A stretch of 64,000 nt of DNA from Dermatemys mawii (GCA_007922305.1 ML677334.1:59622858-59686857), one strand, 5' to 3'; counted from the stretch's first letter, positions 12,301 through 27,300 are shown. Notes: generated by a model from the sequence alone, not told the origin. Made by a program: numbers and translations.

Positions 12301-15300
12301 TTGTGCCCTTCTGATGGGATGCATTTGTTGTATTTCAAAAGATTCAAAAGATACTAGTTTATTTTCTTTTGGTCTCTGCGTTAGACTTTTATTTTCTTTA
12401 TGGCAATTTCAGCATAAATATAACTGGATAGCTTAACAGGTGTCAATGCAGCTTTTTTGGTACCACTCTCATACTTGGGTCAGAGGGCTGCAGGCTCAAG
12501 TCCTGGGCTAGAACCTGGTCTCAGACTCGTTTTTGGCGCTAGAGTGCATTAGATAGGGGTACTGCACTGTGCCCCTGTGCATTAAAAAGAGGACCGTCTG
12601 CTCCATTCTGACAATTTAAAAGTAAGTGGCAATTTTTGCAACTGTAGGGGATGCCCCTAGTTCCAGCATTCTCTTATCTCAATATTCTGTTGTACTGTTT
12701 CTTAACATGTGCAGGCTGCTATGTTTATACAGTCACTTTTGTTTCAAGACTGTTCTTTGAAGGGTTTGTGGGATACCTTCAATATGAAAGGTACTATACA
12801 AAATCTTTCCTGCTCTCTGTTCTTTCTACTAGTAAAATGACAAGTGTCTTTCTGTTCATAAAACCTTGCAGGCTGACTAACACTTCAGTTGATGCACCCT
12901 GAATTCAGTCTATACCTTAATAAGGCTATCAGCCTGTGGCTGAGGTATTTACTCTTGTGTAGCAGCACTTTACTCAAGAGGTCCTAATATTGTCAGTAGA
13001 GAAGAGCTATATACTACACAGCAGAGTTGCCTGGAGCATTTCTGGGCTTTGGGGATTTTGGAAAGTCCTAGACCCTGTTATCAGGTCCAGTTATCAGTCG
13101 TGTGTGTATGTATATATATAAACTTTGGTGGCCAAATTGAATTTCCAGTGCCTCTATTTATTTATGAATACAAATGACTGATACGAAACAGTGTCAAAAC
13201 AAATTAAGTCAAATTAAGAGTTTCAAAACATACATATAATATATTCCTTCCCACCTCTCCTACTTCCATAACCATTCAAGTGTGCGAAAGGCCTCTGTTG
13301 CTAGGGTGGAAAGCTGAAGGCCAACTGATGTGTCTGCCATTAAAAAAAATAATAATAATCCTGTAAGTAAATATAACTAAACCTATTGGGGAGGAATAGC
13401 TAAATCTAGAGCATTTCCACATGGCTATTTCTTCATGTAACTTCTTCAGTACCATTTAGAAATGCAGTTGCTTCCACTTAGCATTAATTTGAGTTACATT
13501 TAACAGGTACTTTAAAAGCAGATGAGTATCTCTGTTGAGAGTAGAAAAATTGACAAAGGACCAGAATGCGCATAGAACTAGATCCTCAGCTGGTATATAA
13601 TCAATATATATACAGTTACACTAAGGGCTTGATTACACTGACATGTTATACCACAATAAAGCCTCCCAGAGCGCTCTACCTTACTACTCGCCCACACTGG
13701 CAGGGCACGTAGAGCGCTCTAACTCCCTGGCTATACCGATCCTGGTACTCCTCGTTGCCAGAGGATTAACAGCTGTTGTGTATTGGGTGAGACGCTGCAG
13801 CTCCAGTGTAAACAAGTAGTGACAATACTGCGCTTTGAGTGACCTCTGGAAATGCCCCCATAATCTCCTTAAATCAGTTGATCTCTCTTCCCTTTGTTTG
13901 AACTCGGCTGGAGGAATGCAGAAGTACTTTTTCAGAGCTTATCTGCAACTGGGCAAATCAACAAAGCAAACATTTACCAAGTGAGTGAGTGAGAAGCAGG
14001 AGATTAGGAGAATCTGCATTTACAAGATAGCATGCTTACACACTCTCAGCACTCCAAAAATCCACTCTCTTTCTCTCCCCCAATACACACAACACACTCC
14101 ACCCCACCCCACCCTTGTTTGAAAAGCACGTTGCAGCCAGCTGAATCCTGGGATAGTTGCCCATAGTGCACCACTCCCAGGGCCACTGCAAGTGCTGCAA
14201 ATGTGGCTATGCCAGTGCAATTGCGGCTGTCGTGGACACACTGGACCACTTTCCGTGGAGCTATATACGAAGGCGGGTATAACCGAAAGCACTATACAAC
14301 TGCAAATATAGATAAGGCCTAACTGTGGATCTGGCCCACTATGAGTAAAAAATTACAAAGATGGAATTGTAGGAGAGGCAAATGTAGTTTAAAGATTTCA
14401 CAATCTGATTTAATCTTTTGAAACTGAACAAAGAAATAGTACACAGCCAAAATGAAAAGATAATGTGCACAGAAAAACAGCATTAAAAAATATATTAAGG
14501 ATTATTATTTATCTATCCTTTCTCTTTTAAGTGCTACCAGAGTGGATTCATTCCTTTTTGTCTGCATCTCTGTTTTATATTTTTGCCAAAAGAAGTAAAA
14601 GTTTAAACAGATTTTAAAAACAGTGTCGTCATAGTTGGAATTTCACTTATTTAAATTGTAACACACTGATCTAAAAGTGAATAAGTTGACAAGGCTGTAA
14701 AGATTCTTTAGGTAACTCAATCGTAGGAAATGCCAAACAACCATTCACTTTGTAAACTTTGAGTCCTCCTAGGCATGAAACACATCGCACATTTTAATAT
14801 GCTAAATTGAGAGTATTCATATGGGACAACAGGACAGTAGTGTGCTGTTAACCAAAATAAAACAAGAGATTACTCTGTTACGTACATGTATTGTGCTGCT
14901 TAGATTTGGGGTTTAGCAGAGGGACAATAGTGAGGAGTATGTATTCAGAAATCAGTAATCTTTTCATTCTGGCACATATCCTTTCCTCCATTCAGGTCAT
15001 GATTGACAAGCAATAGAGCTATTCCATAAATGTGGATGGAGAAATAGATTTCATCTTGTCATCACTTTCTTGGCTATTGCCAAAGCAATTAGAATAGCCA
15101 TATAACTTTTAATATCCAGACTCCAGAATCTTTATACATAGAGTTGGCTTGTGGAGTCTATCTAGACACCCACTGTGTCCTCTAATGGAGCATAGACTGG
15201 AGGTCAGAGAACATCTAGTTCCCACAGTGACACAGAATCTTATGGCCACGCTCTACCACCCTCATACTGAGTAGTACTCTGTTCCGTTATTAGTCCCATT

Positions 15301-18300
15301 GCTGAAACTCAAAGGAAAAATGGGTTTGTCGTGCTGTAAAATTGAAAAGAAGGGAATTGGCTAACTGTGAAACAATAATTCTCGTTATTAGGATGAGAAT
15401 ATGCTCTCAATGATTTAGTTAAACAGAGAGATAGGAACTCATTAAACATCTCCACAGGAAATAGGTAAATGCTGCCCCACCGTAATTTGTATCTTAAGTG
15501 ACCTGAGGGAAGGCGCTGAGAAATCCAAAGAAAAAGTAAATTTGGAAATTTTGATGCCAAAAAAATTAATGCAAAAGAGGAGGAATTTCATTATTTTTAG
15601 TGAGACTGTACATTTTAGCATGATCATGCTTCTGCTTGTGATAGTGTAATTTCTTTAAACAACCTGTGCTAAGTTTTTTTTCATACCAAGGGAAATGATT
15701 TTAGAATTTAAAGCAGAGGGCCTTATAGTGAAGATGAGAAGTACTGTCTCAGAAACTGGAATGTGCTACGGTTTCTGATAAATAATCACTGAGGTGGCTG
15801 TAGGATAATTGGTATGGAGATGTGGCTACTGAGCTTTGCCTTAAAATGCATCAGTAAAAAGATTGACAATTCATAAAATGTGTACATTGCATTTAGACAC
15901 TGCAATGTACAGGCTTGTTCCTTCCAAAGAGGAAAAGATCCTTATCATCTGACGGGAACATGAATAGATTTGTGGGGAAATTATTATAGAACTTTTTTCC
16001 CCTATATCAAATACCTCGTATGTGTTAAATAGTATTGAATAGAATAGAATTTATGTGAAATTAAATATACCAGATGCTTATCTCCTTGATTTAACTAATG
16101 GATTGTGCCATCACTCCTGCAGGGAAAAGTGTGGGATTCTGCATGGCCATATGGGACTAGTGAGACCTTGTATAGTGTTACGTCGGTGCCTCCAAAATGG
16201 TAAATTCTGACAGTGCCAAAGGATGGTATTTAAAAAGAGGCTTTTCTCGAAAATAAGATGATTTCAACATGGGGCCTTATCCAAAGTCCACTGAAAATAA
16301 ATGGTCCGCTGTTGACTTCAGTGGGGTTTGGATTGGGCCTTAGTGTCCATGTTTTGACTAAACGCCTTCTAAGATTGCATGTAAATCAAGGGTATAATTG
16401 AAAAAGGCAAATAGCGTGGAACCATTAACTATTATAATAGCTAACCTGGGTAACCACATGTTCTTTAGCCATTATCCTCATCCTCCTTTCCCCACTATTG
16501 CTTTTTGCACTCACTTGTTACATCCTGTTTCAAATTGAATTGTAAACTCCTTGGGCAGGAACTGTCTGTATGGACAGTTCCTAGCATATTGGGGCCCCTG
16601 ATTTTGACTGGGGCCTTTGAGCACTACAGTAGTACAAATAACAATATATAATAATAATAACCAGCTTAATGCATGATGTTCTAACCAGCATTCAAATGTT
16701 GTTTTGATATGCCTAATATTAAAATGTGCCTTGTTGGTGTTCTTAGAGGGTCTCTGATAGGTTTACAGAGAAATCTGCCACTCTATGTCCTCTTAAAAGA
16801 AAACAGTAAAAATCTGAAAAGAAAAATGCATTGATCTAAAGGTTTTATTTCCAACTCCATGAACCTGCATATAATATATGTCTGGTATATTGTGTCATGT
16901 CACGAAGATGCAGTTAAAATGTACATTCATGCTGGTCAGATCATGCTATATAACAACTTTTTATTATCTAACAGGGAAGGACATGGTAAAATTTCAGTTT
17001 TTGCTGTCAAAATGGCTTTGGCAACTCTTTGTGGAGGAAAGATCATGGACAAATTAAGATGTAAGTCTTGTTTTTGTCTGTCGCTCATCCCTGTATTTGG
17101 TAAGATATCAACTTGGGCCAGAATGGTAGGTTGATGGGATTAGAGCATGCTTATATTTGGTGATGTTGGGGTTTTGCTGAACCAGTTTGCATCTTCAGAT
17201 AAGCCCAGTTCATTTTTTGGATGGTCTCTCACCAGTTACAGAGCCAGGTCACATATCCCTAATTCTGATGAACATAGTACAAATTTGATTTCTGATAGGA
17301 CTGATTGAATTCAAAGGTTATCATAAGTACAGTCAAGTGCAGCAAGTGTCTAGCATTATAAAGCATCACTGGACAATTTTTTCTTTCATGACATCGCTCT
17401 CATTTTCACAGTTAGAAAAACAATACCATATAAACACTGTTTATATTTCCTTTCCAGGAGCACATATTTATCCCTTCTACTTTACAGGATTTATCTAATT
17501 TCCCATACAAATCTAGCCAAGGTTTATTCTAGCTGCAGAAGCATTGAGAGACTTCCCTTTAGAATTCTTGTCCCTTGAGATCAGCTTCATCTAGAGTACA
17601 GTGCTTAGTTCTCCCTTTTCTCTGGTGTTGTGCATAAGGATGGCTATTGATTCATTGAGACCATAGGCAGTATACAGTGTCAGGATGTAGTGTGACACTG
17701 GTTTCCCAGCAGTGAACTGTGGGGTCCTTCACTTGGAATTTCCCTCCAGATGCACCCAGTGTGATATCTGCCATCTAGAACAGAGGTGGCCATAACAGCC
17801 TGAAAGATAACGGTCCCTTACTCTAGCATCCTCCACTAAGTTTTGAATTCCTTTACACTTCTTTTTTATTTTTTTGAGTAAGAAAGTGAAGTCTACCATC
17901 AAGGAAAATAAAAGAGGAGTAAGGCGCAGCTCTAGAATAACAAATTGTTGTAATATTTTCATGTCAAATAATTTAAGACAAAAAAGTGATAAGAATCAAG
18001 TAATGCATTTCAAATTTGTTGAGTTTTCTACATGTCCAAAAAATAAAAAACAGCCTCAAGAACTCAGTGCCAGAATGGCACCACACAAAAAGTTTAAGTT
18101 GATGTTTTGCACTTTGTCAAATTGGATCCATTCTGTATGACTAAATTACTCTCTTATATTATGCATCAAACACCAGCTAAAAAGGAATGACACTGCAGAG
18201 CTACAAAAGCAGGAATATTTTAATATAGAAATCTGATCATTTTCTTACATATGCATTTTTCTTTTGCCTCTGGCAAGTTAGGCTAAAATTAAAGGTGCAA

Positions 18301-21300
18301 TAATATTGAATTTTTCCATACTCTGAATACATTATATATAAAATCTCATTACTTTAAGTTCAGATCATATGTTGTTGAACTAAGAGAAGATCTGCAGTTT
18401 AAATGAAGTAAACCTCTCTTTTTCATGCCTTTATTTTTTGTTTGTTTTAATTTCCCCAGATATTTTCTCAATGATTTCAGACGCTGGTGGAGTGATGGTT
18501 TATGGAAGGTATGATATGTTTCTGCGGGAAGTCCTTAAACTTCCCACTGCAGTTTTCGAAGGTCCTTCATTTGGTTACACGGAGCAATCGGCAAAATCCT
18601 GTTTCTCTCAACAGGTAAAGAAAGATGGCATCACTGACATATGCTGTCAGTCACTTGACTAATCAAGTTTTCTTTCGTTCTTTTTTTCCTTTACACACAC
18701 ACGTGCACACGCAGTCATGCTGCTCCTCTCTCCTGCTACAATTGTATCTACCTGACCTTATATCTCCATCATGGTGAAATCCAATTCTTAAACCAAGTAT
18801 CTAAGTGTTCATGTCTATGATGAGGCAACAGATACACTTGAAATGCTCTGGTGAAAAAGAAATTTCTCACCTCTTCTTTGTTGGAAATGGAAACGTACAG
18901 CCAACTGAACATCTGATTTCCGTTGCAGAAATTCTCAGTAGGTTCCAAGAGAGCACTGAAATTACAAAGAAAGGAATATGGCATTTGTCACAGCACATCA
19001 GACTCTGTGGATTCACTGAGTCTGATAGCTTGCCAGTGGCCAATACCTGGCCAAGGGAAAGCTCAAGAATACCCTAAACTACATCTAGCTGATTGTGCAT
19101 TGCTGTAATGGAAGAAGATAATTCCTTCCTGAGAACTGCATTGATTTACACCCTTAGAAAAATATTTGATTCTTATAGGTGGTAAGATAACTATAAACTC
19201 AGTAGTGCAATACATGCAAAGTCGTAAGGGAAGGTATTGAAGCTGAGAAGACATTGGGAACAAAGCAGTATTTTTCTTCTGTTCTTTATTGCCAGAAAAA
19301 TACCTGAGGCTCCAAAAGGAATTTACTCTTCCTCTTTCCCTGACAGGCAGGATAAACATGATATGATATATTTATCTTCCTATCAAAAAACTGTTATCAC
19401 AGAAGGAGAGATTTTAAAAAATTACATATAAAGTTGTGGAACTAAAAATATGTCCTAACTCTGATGTGCTATTGCTTGGACAAATGTTGTTCCACAAACT
19501 ATTGACATAGGGATGTCTACTCACTACTAGGGTGTCTCTTTCTGGCCACATCTAGGAAGTAGCTCTGCCAGCCAGATGCCCTCTTCTTGCAGTTCCTCAG
19601 CCTGTCATCTCACTCTCTCACTCTGTAGCCTCTCTCCTGCACTCAGGAACAGCCGTGCCTCGCCTTTGTGGTTTCGTTCTCCTGCCAAGTCACAATTTCC
19701 CTTCTCCCCCTCCTTCCAAGGTAATAAAGCTAGTCCAGTTAGCATCTCCATGGCTCTGATGCCACTTCCCAGTGGCTGGCAGGGAAACCCAGGCCCATCC
19801 TCTATACTGGGTACCAGTCCAGGGACTCTGTAACAAGTAGTCAAGGTCTGCACAGTCCTCCCCCTTATGCTGTTTCCATGGGCTTCTTCCTACCTAGCTC
19901 TCACGGGCTTTCTTTCTCCCACAACTCTTCTAAGGTTAACCCTTCTTCTAGGGCCATCGGGACCTGTCTGGGGTACACAACCTATCACCCCTCCTCTCAC
20001 AGTGTATATTTAGTAATAAGTTTCCAAGCAATTGATAAAAACTGCAGGAGGAAAAAATGACTTTTAAAAGTATGGAAATTACTGTCAGTGTCCTTTTAAG
20101 GGACATTGCTGCTTTAATCCATAAAATCAGTGACCACCAAAGGAGTTCAGCCATAAAGCTGTCAATGAAGCAGAAATTACTTTATTTGGTACAAGTCAAG
20201 TTTTAATTTATAGATAGGGCCCTACCAAATTCACGGCTATGAGAAACGTGTCACAGACCATAAAGTCTGGTCTCCCACCGTGAAATCTGTTTTTTTTGTG
20301 TGCTTTTATCCTATACTATTACTAGGTTATAGATTACCCTTACTACTGATTGTCACCCTCTGGGATAAGCTTTGCTGGGCAGGGAAACAGGAACAGCTAG
20401 CTTCTCTGTTTCATTGGCTGCACTGCTCTGTGATATACCAGTAGCTGACATAGATCTAGTTTTTTTTATAGATGCTGTCTGTCAGATAATCTACTTAATG
20501 GACAGTAACCAATTTATTAAATATTACTGTGTTAGGATTTAGTATTGGTACTCAGACACTGAACAAAATTGTTTGAATAACATGTACCTTAGTTAGGATT
20601 CAGTGTCACTGACCCAAATTATTACTGTTACTAACAGGGAATTTATTTACCCAATTTATAGTTGCTATATAACTTAATTTTTTTACCAGTTTATTTTTTC
20701 CTTGCCCTGTTGTTGCTTCCTGCCATTCATTTGTTGATTTTTACCTGTGTGTTCATTAAACCCTTTAGCAATGTTATGCACATTGTAAATGTTGTACAGC
20801 AACAATACAGCAATAATACAGTTGCTTTTCCACAGTAGCCAAATTTATCCATATTTTGATGTTAAAGGTTTAAAATCACAGGCTCATGAACTTACTTTGC
20901 TTAATACTACACAGTTTAAATGACAATTAGACCTGGTCCTGCTAGTGCTTTTTAGCTGATTGTCTACTTAATTGTTTATATATGGTAAACTGAACTGTAG
21001 TTGACCCATCTGTTGTTTATAAAGCACTTCATTTATTTTATTTTTTTGTTTTTTTGAGGATTTGAGTTTTTTTACTGTGTACTGATATCAGTACTGGTGT
21101 CTTTGGGGTGTGATATTTTCTGGTGTCTTCAGTCTGTAAGATGCAACATTAAACAGCTTAAGTTAACATAATAAAGTTTTTGCTTGTTTATTTACATTTC
21201 TCTTGTTTTCAGTAACCAAAATTTAATACACAGATTAGCTTAGTTTGTTTACAATGTCATGGGGACCAAGTTTTTTATCACACAAGCTATACTTCTGCAA

Positions 21301-24300
21301 TTGTTGCATAGGCATTTATTTTCACTTGAGGTCCATTACTAATATTCTATCCTAAATATAATATTTAACTGTAAAAATAGATGCTCACCGTTTTTTATTA
21401 GAAGATGTATTGCTTTCCCCTGCTGAGTACTTTGTTTTAGCAAAAGAGTTAGTAACGGACTTTTTACCCAAGCTTTTTAGAGTTCATTTGCTTGTGATAC
21501 CAGTTATACTTTTACTAACTATTTAGAAGCACAAACTTTAACAACCGTTACTTCCTTTTAACACAACTTAAATGGAAAGTATATAAAATGAAACCAAAAT
21601 AAATGTTAAATGCAGGTTTATGCAAACACATTGAGAGTATTACACTTTCATGACACTTTATTTGTGTTTGGGAGCCAAAGGTGGGAACCTATTGAAATTG
21701 TTTGCTGAGCTTTTACATTTTGCAGCATAACCAGACATAGCATAAATTGTTATATTTTTAGCATTCTTGCTATAACATTTTAATAACTTTATATTTAATA
21801 CTTGTTAAAGGCATAGATAAGTTTATAAAGCCCAAATATAAAATTGAAATTTTGTTAAAATTATGTTTGCCTTAATGTTGATGTTCCCCTTACATTTTTT
21901 CCTTTGAACTAAAAATCCCATGATTAGTAAAAGAAAGTCCTTTGTGCTTGCAATTGCATTATTTGTTGTGGCAGAAATAGGTGTGCATATATTTATAACT
22001 AAGATATTTTTGAAATATGCAAAAAATCAGTATGTAATATCATGATAGTTACACCAACCATAATATTAAAATAGTGTTGTACTGCATAAATTGAAAAGGT
22101 ACAAAATTGACTTTTGTTGCAACAAAATAATAATAATAAAAAAGTAATTTCATGACACACACAACATACAACATAGGACAGACTTAAAATTAAAAACAAA
22201 TAGGGCCAGAATTCTATTTATAATTATAAAAGATAAGACATTAAGAGCTGAATTACTAAAACACTATGTTAAAGAAAACAGACAGGTAAACAAAGGGGTT
22301 AAATATTTAAATAAGCAAGTTATTACCTTTTCATATAAAACTTTTAATAAAAATGGATAAACATTTATATTAAGTTATTTGCCAAATTTGTTGTATTACT
22401 TTAGTAACTTAAGGCATTTTACATTATTTTATTTTAAAACTCTGCTTTATGGAAATAAAGAAAACCCAAGTTTCAGATATTAGCCAGTGGTTAGGATTAA
22501 AAGAGTCTGCATTTCTGTTGCTAAGTAACCATATCTTCAAGAAAGTTAGGAGTATTTTCAGCTGTTGCATTCCGGAGGGGTTAAAATAATTAATTTACTG
22601 GATTTATTTAAAGTAAAGTCTTTACCCTATTTTTTTTGTTTGTTTTTGTGTTCTGTTTTTAATTTCTTTATCTTTTGGAGGTCTGTGTAAAAACTATAAC
22701 TTTTAAAACAAAGAGAATGCAGAAATGAGGAGAGGTAGGGGGAAGAGGCGGTGGATGGGGGGTGAAGAGCAATCTCAGAAGGGAGGAACACCCGAACTAA
22801 GAGAAATTAACTCTATATGAATGAACAGTACTGTAACTAATCACAAAAAATTATATATTAAAGGCTCATTTGTAATGTCGCTACTCCAAATTTCTGTTTT
22901 ACTTCTTAGACACATAGCACTGTGAAACATACTGTAATAATGCCTATCCCAGTATTTCAAAAAACTCAGCCTATTAATAATAATAATACAGGTGGTAAGT
23001 GTAACTGCCCTAATAGGAGTATGTTGCTGTCTGCAGTACCAAAGTAAAAGGGCCAGACTTCAACACCAGATTGGAAAAAGATTATGTTTGAATATGAGGC
23101 ACTATCGTATGTACACATACATATTATGCATATATACCCTCTATATACTACTAATACAAATACCATATCCTTATTATCCCTATATGTTAATTATTTGAGA
23201 GTGCCCCCCAAAGCTCAATCATAACACTATATTCCTCAGTCAAAGTTTCAGGCATACCATTCCCAGGCCTACCATAAAGGAACTAAAAACCATTGGAAAA
23301 TAAAATCTATCCAGCAGTCATATGAGGGGATGTGCAGACCAAGAGACAGATGGGGCATAAATTTCTGAATGGTAATGTAAGGTGGCCAGGTAATAGTGTT
23401 TAGCCCACTGGGTCATATTCAGTCCATGCATTATGATTTTCTGGAACGACAGGTAAACATCCTCCCTGTAAAAAAAACAAGAAGTAGGGAAATGTAGTAG
23501 AGAAAGAGAGCCTGAAGCATGAGTGTAGTGTAGGGTCTGAGACCTGAACCAAAGTCAGCAAAAGTTATGCTATGAGCAACAGCCAAGCCCTGTCAAAAGC
23601 AGATGCTTGCCAGCAAATCAGTGTCCGATACACAAACTCGGCACCAGTATTGCTAGCATTGCTAAAGCACACTGAGTACATTCCAGCCAGCCAGCCAGCA
23701 TAAGAACACCCCAACCTAGCACACATTAAAATGGTTTGACAAAAGTGATGAGTAGTGATATTTTGTCTAAAACATAAGAAGTAAAAGTACAAAGCCAGGT
23801 AGCGAATAGGAATGTTTTGTCTGACTCAGGAGGAAAGTACAAGAGGAGGTAACAAACATGTCATGAAACGTGTAAGGTGACACGTAAGTTGTTTATCCCA
23901 GATTGTCTCAGTCTATAAATGTTGAGATCCCTCACTTTAACCCTGCATCTGGCCTAGGGGCAGTGGAAAGTCCCGCCACTGACTGATCTGGTTCATTGTC
24001 ACAGGCTTCCAGATGTTAGGGTACCTGTAACCATTGAGCTGGGATATTAGCATCATGTTTCATCAGCAGTAAATCTGACTGGGTGCCTTTGCTACTAAAC
24101 CAAGTCTTGTGGTCTTGTTGGGCAGTTCAGTTGGTGCAGCATGCAGAAAGAACACACGCACACAGCCAAACATCTGATGACACTATACAGTTTTCATGGG
24201 GGAGACCAGCATTTCTCCAGTTGGGGGTTCTGATCCAAATGAGAGTTGCAGGGGGGTCACAAGATTATTTTAAGGGGGGCCACTCTCACTTTTGCTCTGC

Positions 24301-27300
24301 CTTCAGAGCTGGGTGGCCAGAGAGCAGCACCCCGTCCAGCAGCCAAGATCTGAAGGCAGCACCCCACCAGCAGCAGCGCAGAAGTAAGGGTGGAAATACC
24401 ATACCATGCCACCATTTCTGTGCTGCTAGCTTCAGAGCTGGGTGCCAGAGAGTGGCGGCTGCTGACTGAGGGCCCAGTCTGCAGGCAGCAGCACAGAAGT
24501 AAGGGTGGCAATACCATACCATGCACTTACTCCTGCACTGCCTCTGCCTTCAGAGCTGGGCTTCCAGAACAGCAGCTGCCACTCTCCAGCTGCCCGGCTC
24601 TGAAGCAAGGGTAGCAGACCACAAACCCACCTACAATAACCTTGAGACCTGCCCCCCACAACTCCTTTTTGGGTCAGAACCCCCACAATTACAACACCGT
24701 GAAATTTCAGATTTTAAATAGCTGAAGTAATGAAATTCATGATATTTAAAATCCTATGCCCATAAAATTGACCAAAATGGACCGTGAATTTGTTAGGGCC
24801 CTATTTAGAGCTTCCAAAACGAATTCCATTGTGGAAGAGCGGTGCTTGCCTCTGCATCTGTTTGCCTGATCAGAGCACCACTGTGTGTGCAGCCAATTTA
24901 GTCTCTCTCCAGGAGCAGAGAGATTATTTATGATATGGGAAATTGGATGATCTTTCATTCACTGGTTTTCTTTCTGCCCTTCTCCTCCTCTTTTCAGCTC
25001 TGCTGCTGCTAATAGTGACATTTGTTGATGGCAATGGTCAGCGAAGCCATGGCAGGCATCCACAGTAGAGCCCTATAAGACAAATCATTATTCTGTGAGC
25101 TGGTGCTTAACAGCACAAATTTCCTGTTTATTTGGGAAGAGGTCACTCATTCTCAGAGGAGGGGAAGAGCAGGTGTATGATAAACAGATATTAACCATCC
25201 TATTAACATGTTCATTGATACAGGCTAATTTTTGGTACTGATGCAGCTCCTTGTTTACTATCAGTGACTTTCAGATTATATCTTAAAATACTGAACATTT
25301 ACACTTTAAAATAGCAAAAAAATCGTGGGGATTATTTCTAGGAGACAGTGTAATGTCTAGAAAGGTCTTGTCTTTCAATAAGATGAAAAACTGAGTTTCT
25401 GGCTATTTCTGTTCATTAAATATTCCATGAAACTTTTCACACATGCTAGTTGGGATAGTTACATGCTGCCTGTATATATTTCCTCTGCAGTTACAACAGG
25501 GTACAGTTTCCTTCATTACTTCCACTCCTGAAACTGCTGTGTGGTGACACTGTTCGCTACTGAACAGCTGCCATTTCACTAATGGGTAAAAATGCTGGTT
25601 TGTACAATCAGTTAATATAGTTTGGGAAGCACTTTGGGATCCAAATGAATGCAATAACCTATACAAAGAAATATCACTGTTTTTATCTATAAATATTCCA
25701 AACAGAACTCAACATTGATATATGATCAGCTTTTTCATGGTTCTTAATTAGTTCTTAATTTCTGTCAGTAAAACTTACTGTCAGTAAGTCTGTCACATAT
25801 TATGAGAAGTATATTAAAAGGTAAAGAATTTGTCTTAGCAGTGGACACATCTGAGAGAGGAATCTGTGTACAGATCTTAAAAAACATTAGAGTAAGATTT
25901 GAGTTAAAAAATTTCAAAAATGCTCACGTCCCATTCTCCAAAACCAAAAAGATTTAGGTCATTTAGAAGTCTAAGCCTACTGAGAAACAATAGGATGTAA
26001 ACCTCCAAGTGTCTAAGTCACTTTTAAAAATGGAATGTATACACTGTTAAAAATGTTAATCGCTGTCTGTCTTTGTTTTTTCATTTTTTTAACTTTGGTA
26101 AATATTGGAGTGGTGTCTGTCACATGTGCGTTATATAGGACCAATGGCATATAGTAATATGAACAGGTTGGGAAACTGATGTATTCAGGCAGGAACTTTG
26201 GCATCTAGGGGGACCAGATTTAGGTCAGAACCCTTAAAATGAGTGATAACTTAATAAATGGCATCAGTATAATCACTAATACCTTCATCTTCTATTTTTA
26301 CAACTTTTGGCAGTGTCACTTTCTTCTCAGTTTATGGCTTAAGGTTTAAGAACTTCATTTCTTCATTCCCAAGTGCTTTTATAAAAATATAAAAATATGT
26401 TCAAGCCACCCTGATTTCTGTAGTTACTGGCTGTTGTTTGTTTGTTTGTTTGTTTGAGCAGAAAAAAGTCACGTTAAATGCTTTCTTGGATACTCTGATG
26501 TCTGACCCTCCGCCGCAGTGTCTGGTCTGGTTACCACTTCTGCATCGATTGGCAAATGTTGAAAATGGTAAGTGGTGACTGCTCACCAAGTTTAGTTAAA
26601 GAACAGCACTTGCAATGAGGATATCTAGACTATATACGATGAGCTTCTCAGTTTATGGATGACATTATAAGAGCTACTGTATTGAGGTTATTGATTCCAG
26701 GTGCCATCTTAAAGCTGCTAATAAAATAGGACGGGTTACTTCAGTCATTCCACTTGTAGCCTTGTTTAACTTTTTGCTGTGCTCTGGAGTTTGTCCTAAA
26801 TATTATTTGCTTTCTATGCCCTGGATAGCCAGAGATCTACAGTAGGTGGCCCACTCATGCCACACACACACACACACACACACACTTACTTGGTAAATTG
26901 AAAGACCACAACATTTATTAGCTATGACATAACAGCATTAGAGGAGGAAGAGCAAGGCAGCATAACATAACATAACATAACAGAGCAAGGCAGCTCCTTC
27001 CCACACAATCTCCTTGGCAGGCTCAGTCCAGTGCAGGTTGTAAACTAATGGTCACAATGTCCAAGTATGAGTGACAAAGAGTCCTGTGGCACCTTAAAGA
27101 CTAACTAAAAGGTGCCACAGGACTCTTTGTCACTTCTGCAATTCCAGACTAACACGGCTACCCCTCTGATTCTTGACAATGTCCAAGTAGTCCTGAAGAG
27201 GAGGCTACCCCTAAACACTTCCCTGCCAAACAATCTATCCAGGAGACAGGAGCAAGAAACCTCAGATCCAACCGTGTCTCTTTTTTATGTTAAGGATGCA

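Larger units (their letters stand above)
9373..16974 (+). other. DTNA intron
   Basis: No exon was found. The intron contains a palindromic repeat near 9535-9667, a 10-base assembly gap at 10189-10198, a perfect 20-bp inverted repeat at 11502-11548, an old SINE at about 12456-12810, a DNA-transposon-like element at about 13620-14325, a palindrome at 16272-16340 and a SINE/L2-like tail at 16535-16660. The overlapping frames at 10365-10880 are short, and none matches a protein I know. Confidence 0.8.
18615..26461 (+). other. DTNA intron, mostly nested mobile elements
   Basis: No exon was found. An LTR-like, C-rich stretch lies near 19520-20010. From 20215 to 24803 there is a hAT-like element split by a 3.86-kb AT-rich insertion, both described separately. 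The flanks, 18615-19500 and 24810-26460, are plain intron without features that I can name. Confidence 0.8.

Noticed and set aside
17874..18140. 88-codon lysine-rich frame
   Set aside because: No ATG start (it opens with TTG), no splice sites in phase, and AT-rich composition like the surrounding intron.
24083..24686. Cluster of overlapping frames up to 128 codons on both strands
   Set aside because: They come from the GC-rich internal repeats of the hAT-like element at 20215-24803, and all frames are open because stops are rare there.
26859..26982. CRISPR-like or regular spaced repeat array
   Set aside because: These are simple CA and ATAAC microsatellites without spacers, in a vertebrate intron.
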